A stretch of 64,000 bases of DNA, taken from NCBI GenBank assembly GCA_018697195.1, contig CM031878.1:7489293-7553292 (forward strand). The letters are read 5' to 3'. A program made the position numbers and the translations under genes. Shown piece after piece: positions 40,901 to 50,764 of the stretch. The notes under the pieces are model-generated. The model was not told where the DNA came from, did no database searches, and saw only the letters and a program-made list of their open reading frames with translations. Origin of the DNA: Certhia americana. Its lineage: Eukaryota > Chordata > Aves > Passeriformes > Certhiidae. The stretch's first letter is position 1. Each line of letters begins with the position of its first letter.

Positions 40901-43900
40901 CTTGATGCTTTATGTAAAACTTTTGGACCAGTTCCATTCCCTACTAGCACCTTGTTGTTCTTTGGAAGTTTCACTCTGGAGGACCCTATGTCCTTTAGTC
41001 ATAACTATCTTTTTCCCCAACCTCATTACTTGGTCAAAAGATTGAAAGCTATTGCTTTGTTGCAGTATACAGTGCAAACTGATGTTATTCAGGCAATTTG
41101 AGGGTGAGGAGGGACAAGGTGAAGCTGGAACTGGAAAGTGATACAGAAAAGTTTCTGTAGATATATTGACCAGAAAAGGAAGGTCAAATGAGGTACAAAC
41201 CCATTCCCCCCCCCCCCCCCCCCCCCCCAGTAAAAAAAAGATGGAAAACTGATAACAACAAATGAGGAAAAGGCCGAGGTACTAACAATTTTTTGCCCCA
41301 GTCTTCAATGGCAACCCCTCTTCCTACACCTCTCAAGTGGATGAACAGCAGGATGAGAGCTGGGAGAGCAAAGTCCTCCCACTCTAAGAGATGGTCAGGT
41401 TCCTGACCACCTGTGGAACATGAATGTACATCAGTCTTTGGGACCCAATGAGATGATGTGGCTGCCAAGCCACTTTCCATGATACTTGAAAAGTCATAGC
41501 AGTCAGATGAAGTCCCAGGTGACTGGAAAAGGGAAGCCATTTTACCTATCTTGAGAAATGGTAGAAAGAAGAACTCCAGGAACTACTGACCTATCAGCCT
41601 CCCCTCTGTGCCTGGGAAGATCATGGGATCTCTGTTAAGGCACATGGAGAACAGGGAGATGAATTGAGGCAACCAGCATGGCTTCACCAAGGCCAAGTCC
41701 TGCCTGACAAACCAGAGGCCTTCCGTGATGCAGTGACTGCAGGAGTGGACAAGGAAAGGGTTACAGATGTCATCTATCTGGACTTTTGTAAAGCATTTGA
41801 CACAGTCTCCCACAGCATCCTTCCGTCTAAATTGGAGGGAGATGGATTTGATGGATGGACTGTTGAGTGGTGAGGCATTGGTTGGATAATCACATCCAGA
41901 GAGGAGTGGTCAATGTCTCAGAGTGCCAGTGGACATCAGTGGCAGGTGGAGTCCTTCACAGATCCTTAGAGGGACCAGTGTTCTTTAATATCTTCATTAA
42001 TGGCATGGACAGAGGGATCAAGTGCACTCTCAGCAAGTTTGATGACAACACCAAGCTGAGTGGTGCTTTGACACAGCTGTGTTGGAGTCAGCGGGAGACA
42101 GACCGCTCTCAATATGAGAGATCAGTAAGTCTCAACTTTATTCCGTTAGTTATGTCTTTTATACAATTCATAATGAAGCTCATACATAGTGCAAAAGCAA
42201 GCTAATAATTCGCTACTCACAGAAACGTTAACTCCTCTTAGTTTCTTACACTTGTGGATCGGTGTTAACATTCTTTTCCCTCTTTATCAGCTACAAAACT
42301 CCGTTGTTGTTATAACGCTCTCCTAAAAGGGCACGGTGACCTTGTCAGCTAAGCTGAGTCTTAAACTTTGTTAACTCTACACTTGCAAACTGATGTAGAT
42401 TCACATGTCCCTTATTCTCTAACCATTCTTCCACACAGCTGAAGGATGGAATGCCTTCCAGAGGGACCCGGACAAACTCAAGGAGTGAGTCCATGGAACA
42501 TCGTAAAGTTCAAGGCCGTGTGCAAGTGCTGCACCTGGATTGGGACAAACCCCAGTAATCAGCACAGGCTGGGCATGAACAGACCCAGAGCAGTCCTGCC
42601 CAGAAGGACTTGGGGGTGCTGGGGGTGAGAGGCTGGACATGCCCCAGCCATGGCACTGCCAGCCCAGAGAGCCAAACGTGTCCTGGGCTGCATCCAGAGC
42701 CCCGTGGGCAGCAGGGCAGGGAGGGGATTCTGCCCCTCTGCTCTGCTCTGCTGAGACACACCTGGAGCACTGCATCCAGAGCTGGGGCACAGCACAGGAG
42801 GGACACGGGCCTGTCTAGAGATGCCACCAAGATAATCAGAGGGATGAAGCATCTCTGCTGTGAGAAAAGGCTGAGATAATTGTGGTTGTTCAGCCTGAGA
42901 AAGAGAGGGCTTCAGAGCTGTTTTTGGCCTTCCAGTATCTGAAGGGAGCCTACAAGGACTATTTACAAGAACATTTAATGACAGGACAAGGGTGTGTGAC
43001 TTCAAACTGAAAGCAAGTAGGTTAAATATTGGTTAAAATTGGTTAAATATAGGTTAAATAATACTGGTTGATATAGGTTAAATATAATAGATTAAATATT
43101 GGGGAGAAGTTTTTCCCAGGGTGGTGAGGCCCTGGCACAGGTTGCCCAGAGAAGCTGTGGATGCCCCACCCCTGGAAGTGTTCAAGGCCAGGGTGGAAGG
43201 GGCTTGGAGCAACCTGGTTTAATGGAAGGAACCCCTATCCATGTCAGAGAAGTTGGAACAAGATGATCTTTAAGGTACCTTCCAACTCAGGCCATTCTAT
43301 GATTCTGTGATCCTGTTTGAGACTAACAAATATTTGTTATTTCTGTTTTCTTTTTTCTTTTTTTTAAACTAGTTTTTTTCCTGAAATCGACTTTAAGTAG
43401 CTCTTAAAATTCATTTATGCTAACCCCTAATTATACACTTAACAGACCTGCCTAAGATACGTAATATTTCATGTACTAAAAATAAAAGCAAGCAAAACCC
43501 CCCACAATTTCTGTCAAAGAAGTGAATATCTGGTTTATATCCCAGCTTTATACAAAGAGGAATGCTGAACAATATTGTCCAAATGTAATATTCAGTAGCT
43601 GGCTGCACAGAAGAATGGGAGGAGTTCATTAGGGATCTGGGAGATTTTTAACTACAAATTAGTAGAGGTCTAGGCAGTCCTCTAGAAGACATTCCAGTGG
43701 TTTTATGCCCTGTTTTTAGATGTTAACCACTGCCACAAACCGGTTAGGGTGTTTGATCTGTTATGGCTACTCTTAATTTTCATGGTGCATGCTAGTGCAA
43801 AATTGACTGTATGCCAATATGTATGACTCTGCTTCTTCCTTGCTCTTCTTATCAAATATAGGTCTTCTGCCAAATGTCTTCAAAAATGTTCTCAGAGCTG

Positions 43901-46900
43901 CTGGATCATTTCTCATTGTCTCATCAATGGCCTGAGCTGTACATGTCCATCTTATCAAGCATCTGTCTGCTTCCAAGAGACCACAGCACTGCCAAAAAAC
44001 GCTAACTTACCTGTCTCTTAATTATGGAGTACATAAGCATCTCCTGAACTGCGTGTGTCCCTCTCAGAGCTGTTCTGGTCAGGAATTCTAAAATGCTGGC
44101 AGTCTGGCTTGTTTGCAGGCTGGCACCACATTTGTAGATGTCCATTTGTGGCATGATCCTGGGGATTTCTAATTACATGCCACCTGGAAGGGCCCTCACT
44201 TGGCCACTTGATGGCACTCTTAAATATTTGGTTGCTTGTAAATGCTCTCAAATGTGCCAGTTTCATAGAACAGCGATAGAGGAAACAGCCTCAGGTATTA
44301 AACAGTGAAATACGATCAAAATTGGAGCTTATATCAACGAAATATATATTCTTATATCAAAAAAAGGCAGGAGTAAAAGTTCAGGTGATTATGCCAAGTG
44401 CTGGCTGGTGTGTAATGAGAGGATTAGCACCTCTCCAGCTTCCCAGCTCCAGAATTCTCTGCAGAGAACTGAGCTGCCTCAGCTTTTCCTCTCAGCAAAG
44501 GTGCTCCATCCTTGTGATCATCTCTGGACTCGCTCCAACAGGTTGAGGTCTGATGTATTGAAGACACCAGAGCTAGATGCAGCATTCCAGGTGGGGTCTC
44601 ATGACAGCAGGAGCAGAGGGGCAGAATCCCCTCCCTCAACATGATATTAGCTTTCATAACATACAGGCAGCTGCACCATTATTATTATTTATGTTGTAAA
44701 ATCGTGCCCTTATGAGCATCTTATTTAAAGAAGAAAATTTAAGGAAGAATTATAGTGTGTGCTAGACCCATGATGAAAAAGCCTGTCTGATCTGAATGAG
44801 AAAACCCAGGTTTTATATAGAGCATTGCAAACTCAGCCAAGTCACATATTCCTTCTTTTTTTGCACTGCTTACCTGCTCATCTCACTCTCAGGGGAGAGC
44901 TGAGATGAAAGCCAAGATCTTCTTGCTCTTTTCAGGAAAGGGCTACATCTTTTCGTCCCCTTCTTCCCTGTTTTTGTTTGTTTTGAACCTCTGCTCTCAC
45001 AGGCCCTTACAAAATGTGCATGGTTCCAGCAGCTCCTAAATACTCATTTTTGTTGGCCTGATTTACTGTGGTTTCTCTTGTATTACTCTGTCAATTGTAT
45101 TTTAGAGTAAGGAAGGCTATCTCTATCTTCCATCACTGCTGCTGAGGTGTGTCTTGCCTCTGACATATGTAGGAGCCCACAGCGCATGTTAGGACTGCAA
45201 CAAGGCCTCAGGACATGTATAAATTACAACTTGCTTTGTCATCTGTCAATTTTGTCTTCTCTAAAATATCCATATGACTTTGAATTTCTGGTTTTGTACC
45301 TCTCTTATCCAAATTGCAAGTTCCTAAGAGCCCCAGCTAAAAATGTTAACTGGATCAGGAGTAACAGGGATTAGTCAAGCAGCTGGTGAAAGGTGTCAAG
45401 CAGAATGTTAAATTTGACATTCAAGCATCTAAATCAGCATAAGCCAAAATGATCTATCATTTACCTCCTCTGAATTGGTGGACTTGCTCAGCATTTGCAG
45501 ATCTTTCAGTACCAACACTGCTAATTGGAGGGTGCATATTTCCTTGTGATAGGAAATGCCTGTGCTTACAGAGTTCAGGCCAGTGCAGGTGGTCTCAACA
45601 GGGGCATTTAACTTCCACTGATGAATGTAAGAAAATAAATGCTGGTGGAATTATCATCTGAGGCAGAGTCTCAGAGGGGGTGCTGTAGCAGACCTGGATC
45701 TTGGCATTGTTTTCATTGGTCCTGTGGATGGGAATATAAACTCACATCAGATGAAATGTGTGACTGATGAAAAGGCTGGTGAAGTAAATCATGCTGAGAA
45801 CAGAGCTGTTGTACAGAGTGAATAATGTTGTGGTAAACTAGAATTATTCAAAGCAAATTCATTTTAGTGCAGTCAAATATAGTATTATACCTCTCTAGAC
45901 TAAAAGAATTGTTGTATTTTGGAAGGCAGCAACTCTTAAAAAAACAAAAACAAACAAAAAAAAAAAAAAACGGTCAGAAAACCCCACTTTAGTGTACAAG
46001 TGAAAAATTTGAGTCCCCAGTGTGGTATCTTGGCAAGGAGGCTGAACATGATTCTGGTGTGCAAACAGGGAATCCTGAATAGCAGTAGAGATGCTGTTTA
46101 AACATTAGTGAGACTAACACTGGTATATTACATTTGACTCCAGAGCCAACATTTTTTAAAGCATGCAGAAGAACTGTATATAGTTCAGAAAGAGCCCCGA
46201 GTTGATTCAAGAGTTGGAGAGCATGCCCCAAATGTGGAGAGAGAACAACATCCAGCTGGAATTTGGACTCAAAATGAATTATGTCTGGCCCTTGCAAAAA
46301 CCTTAGCCATGTGATATTCTCCACTTATCTCTGGAAAGTTCCTTAATGTTCTATAGACTCTTCTCTATGTCTGCTGAGAAGTGGCTTTCTCTTTGCAGCT
46401 GTGGAGGCAGTGCCTTTCACTGGATGTGGCAGAGTTAATGTTGGTTCCTGGCTTTTTGCTAAGCTGCCCTCTCTGTGCAGTGTTGGTGAAAATAAATGTG
46501 ATTTTTTGAGTTCAGGCTGTGATGATTATCAAAAGTATGCTGAAATGTGGCTAGTGTTCGGTTTTAAAGAATCTTTATGAAGAGAAGCAGCAGATGTGAA
46601 AGAAGTCCTTTTTCCAGTCAAGGTAGGCATAATAAGAATTAGCAGTGGCAAGCCAAGTACATCAAGTAAGGAATTAGGTGCAGCATTTTAATCACTCAAA
46701 GCAATTAAACATTGAAACAAATGCAGAATGAAACAGTGGGTTCTCTGTTTTTGAGATCTTCATATGAAGTATGCATATACTTGCCAAAACCAAGTTATCA
46801 GGCTCAAAACAGAATATGCCAGTAACATTTTTGGATCCGTAAAAAAAGAGGAGGCCAGGCTTTCTGGCCTTGAATTACAAAGTAATGAGTTCTCAAAACA

Positions 46901-49900
46901 TTTTCTTTTCTGGGAAGGGACTGTTTTGAAAGTCCAATATTCATGTTTTCATTGCCCACAGTATGGTTCACAGCCTGATCCACAGTGATGTGGTATATAA
47001 CAGCATTGTGTTGTACACAACTATGGTGTACCCGAGTACTCTGAGCATTTAAGGAAATAGGAACAGAATGAGTGCCAATGATCCTAGTTCAAATTTCTCA
47101 GAGATCTTAGGATGCAGTCTGCTTGAGCAAAACCCTCTGTAGTCCCAGCTCTCTTTCCTGTTCTAGCTTGCTGTAGTGTTTTTGGCAGTCCCCTCTGCTG
47201 CCCTTTCTCATGCTGTAAAAAGGAATGCTGCATATACAATCTTAAAGCACTCTCAAGTGCTATAAAACTTTGAGATATTATTGTTATTCCTGAAGAGCTT
47301 TGAAAACACATTCAGCACATGCCCAAACTCTCTGAGCTCTTGGAAAGATTTGTTCTTTCCTGATTTTTCGGAACTACTGGCATACAGTTAAGCTCAAAGT
47401 GCCAGCTGTTTCCTTTCTTACAGCACACCAATTCTGTGACTGCAGCAAAGTGTGGAATTGGCACAGCTTTTTAAAATAAGCCAGGAGAGAATCTTGCTAG
47501 AGCAGTGCAAGGTCATTCAACTTGTTTCACAGAGGATTAGATTAGGCTATGCTCAGTGCCCTGCTGCACCGGGTTTGCTCACTGATAAAAAAAAAAAAAA
47601 AATGTATTGAATATTCACTAATTTGTGATTTGCTCAGTCATCATATCTATGCCATGCAGATGGAAGAATGGGAATATTCTTAGATTGTCCTCAGGGTTTT
47701 GAAGATTTCCAATTTGCTAGAGAAAATTTCCTGTTTGTTTTTTTGGGTTTTTTTTTTGTTTGTTTGTTTTTTTTGTTTTGTTTTTTTGTTTTTTGTTTTT
47801 TTTTTTTTTCCTCTATAATTTAAATATTGGAAAGACAAATAAATAGCTGAGATATATCTTTGGCTACCAACAATTTTGTCTGTGAAACTGATCTCTCCTC
47901 CATAAAGGGGATTGCCTCACCAAGTGTAGAGCACAGCCAGCCCCCTTCCCTTGCCTTCTTGGAAGACCAGTCCTAAAGGATAGAGCCCCAGCCAGCCAGC
48001 TCATGAAAGCATGAGTGTATCTGTGAGAGTAGAAGTGCTTGTGTAGCTGTGATGCTCAGAAACAATCAGCTGTTACAAATGTACTTAATTTTGCTTTTTT
48101 TTTTTTTTTTTTTTCCCCCAGATGGGTTCTTAGAGGACCCAGGACAGATTTTAGGTACCAGCAGTTCTTTTTAGCATGTTGCTATCTTGGTCCAAGCCAC
48201 ATTAGTGAGACAGCTTGCAGACTTGATTTTTAGAAAGCCATCACAGGATCACAGGACTTAAGATATAAGGCTGCAGTGTTTTGAGTGTTAAATCCTCCAA
48301 AGAGTAAGTAATTTGCCAGTTTATCACACAAGAAACTGTAGCACTGGCTCCTTGTGTAGTAAAAATACTGACTTTAACTCATATCCGTGGAGGGTCCCCA
48401 CATTGAGATTTGTTGTGTGGGTGCAGGATTTACCCTAAGCATTGTGCTTTCTAACTTGAGGGTGCTGTTGGTTTGAGCATAATGATTCAGCCACTAAGCA
48501 TTTTGGAGGAAATGGAAGAAAACGATGTATGTCTCATGGCTTTCTTCATGAATAAAGAGAGAAACATAGAAATATTTTTTAAAAAAAATTGTCGAGAAAC
48601 AGATCTGATTTGATGTGATATTGGAAATTATCTGATTCTTTTAAATTCAGCTAAGGAGTAATATAAATGAAAAATCAGTTAAAACAAGCACTTAGTAAAC
48701 ATCAGAAGAAAAGATTCAGATACTTTTCAGATTACTACTTTGCATAAACTATTTGGTGATATCACAATGATATTCTGGAGTACTTTTCTACCAGTACAGT
48801 ACTTTTCTGAAAAGGATTTGAGGTGAATCTGTCCACCTTTAAAGGCATATGCAGAGGAGTATTTTAGACAGTGGTCATAGTCGATTTGAAACCTATTTCT
48901 GTTTGCATGTGATGCTTACAGGCTCAGTTCTTCGTGTTGACACCAGTAATCCTGCTATCTGCATCTTTCCTTAGCAGAAATTGTCTTCCTACATACACTT
49001 GTTACATGTCAGAGTTTAAAATTTAGTCTCTGCTCAGATAAACACTGAGGGATCCTCATGGCAGCAAGAGTCTGTTGACCCCTTCGACTTGCTGTGCTGC
49101 CTTGTCTTCCTATAAAAAGAGTGCTGCCAGCACTGGTTATCAGAAAAACTGTCCGATATCTCCAATATTTCCAGTCTTTGTATCTCAGAAAATAAAGCCC
49201 CAACAGTTTTTACTTCATGGATCTGCATGGGGCAGATGTTCTCTATTCTTCCAGTCTGTAATGGTGCATCTAGGAGGTGCAGAGCAGCTGTCTCAGGTCT
49301 GAAGCCGCTGCTTTCACTTATAACAGTTGTTCACCATTGTCAGGTCTCAAAATATCTGCACCTTTTGCTTGGCTGTGCTCTGTGATCTTCTAGCATTGTT
49401 TCACCCTGAATCCTGAGAGTCTGTCTGCCCATTGTTTTGGGGCAAAGTGCAGTACTCTGCTTGTTTTTACGGAAAACCAAAAACCTTTTTCTTGAAAATG
49501 CTGCTCTTCAAAGCAATAGTGCAGATGTGCTGCTGTGGGTTTGTGCTGTGCTTGCCATTCTGGAACACTGAATATCACTAATGAAATAAACCCTTTTTGA
49601 AAATTATTCATTAAAGAATATGTTGGTATGCCACAGATTAGTACTCTGGATGAGAATTCACCCTACATTAAAATGGATTTATATGGCTGTGCTCTGCAGG
49701 TTAGTGTTTTACTGGGGTTTATGTGTCATGCTTCAGTGTTAATTGTGGGTTATTCTCATCACATTACCTCTCATCAAGAATAGGCTGTACTTTAACAATC
49801 ATACTATTCAGTCTTATGTGCGGTATTCACGCATCTGTGATTTAACCCACATTCCTGATATTTGATAACATAAAGGAGACAATATGAGTAGGATTCAGCT

Positions 49901-50726
49901 CTTAGATTAAGGTGGGTTTTACATTCCATAGTGGCCACTGCAGTCAGTGGAGCCTAGAAAGTCAGCACTCATAGAAAACTCCCCTTTAAGTTATTACTGG
50001 TACTGATGGTAGCAGGAGCTTGGGCTCTGTGCAGAGGCAGCCATACACAGACCTGCATTTGGGTGTCATACTCTGCAAACCAGACCCTGCATTTCACTCT
50101 GCCAGAGCTTCTTCCCAAGGCTTTGCTTTTCTCCAGACTAACCCCCAGGTGGCCTCGCTGAAGCTGCTGAGTGATTTCACCTGATGAAGGTCTGGTCTAT
50201 CACCTCTAACTAAGGAATGTGGGTGGACTCTGTTCCTGTCAGATCACTGGGAAGAGAACCACCTCCAAAACCCCACTCAGATCTCAGGTTGAATCACCCC
50301 CTGTAGAGGTGTCTCCTCTGCTGTCTATGCAAGGAACATGGGGGCAACTCTCTGAGGTTCCTCAGCACAGTGCTTACAGATAGAAAATTAACGTACACTA
50401 CAGATTTTTTGTGACTATGTCTGGCTGGTCAGCCCACTCCAAAAGAAATAAGAGCATGAAATAGGTTGAATTCCAAGGCTATCCAACCGATTTGACTACA
50501 TTCTGCTCTGAGTCACTCTGGTGATCATTTCCACCACCTTCTCAAGTGTTTTTGCTTCTGAGGGGAGCATAGATTCATCCTTATCATGCATGGGCCTCAG
50601 GTGAATATCAGTTCAATAACTAAGAGTAAAGATAATTCTGTGAATTAAAAGAACTGGGAAATCTCTAATGGAGAAAGTAAGTTCACTTCCTTTTCAGCAA
50701 AAATTCTAAGAATAAGTTTCCCCTTC

Positions 50727-50764
<38 letters not shown>

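Larger units (their letters stand above)
41100..43314 (+). mobile_element. CR1 LINE, plus orientation, split by a solo LTR
   Basis: This is the longest CR1 here (about 1.86 kb after removing the inserted LTR at 42080-42434). Reverse transcriptase remnants include [13 protein letters not shown] near 41780-41815 and [13 protein letters not shown] near 41970-42010. The catalytic region is decayed (FDDN where a DD motif is expected). The 3' half shows cctggagcactgcatccag, gttgcccagagaagctgtgg and ggccattctatgattctgtg, so the 3' end is intact. The 5' end is truncated and its boundary approximate. It carries a 23-C run and a ggttaaata expansion. Confidence 0.92.

Noticed and set aside
41664..42205. 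Frames with reverse-transcriptase motifs that look like a gene
   Set aside because: They are CR1 ORF2 remnants, frameshifted and interrupted by stops and an LTR. They belong to the mobile element, not to a host gene.
42419..43005. Overlapping minus frames of 106-148 codons rich in Pro, Ser and Leu
   Set aside because: Antisense of the GC-rich 3' region of the CR1 at 41100-43314.
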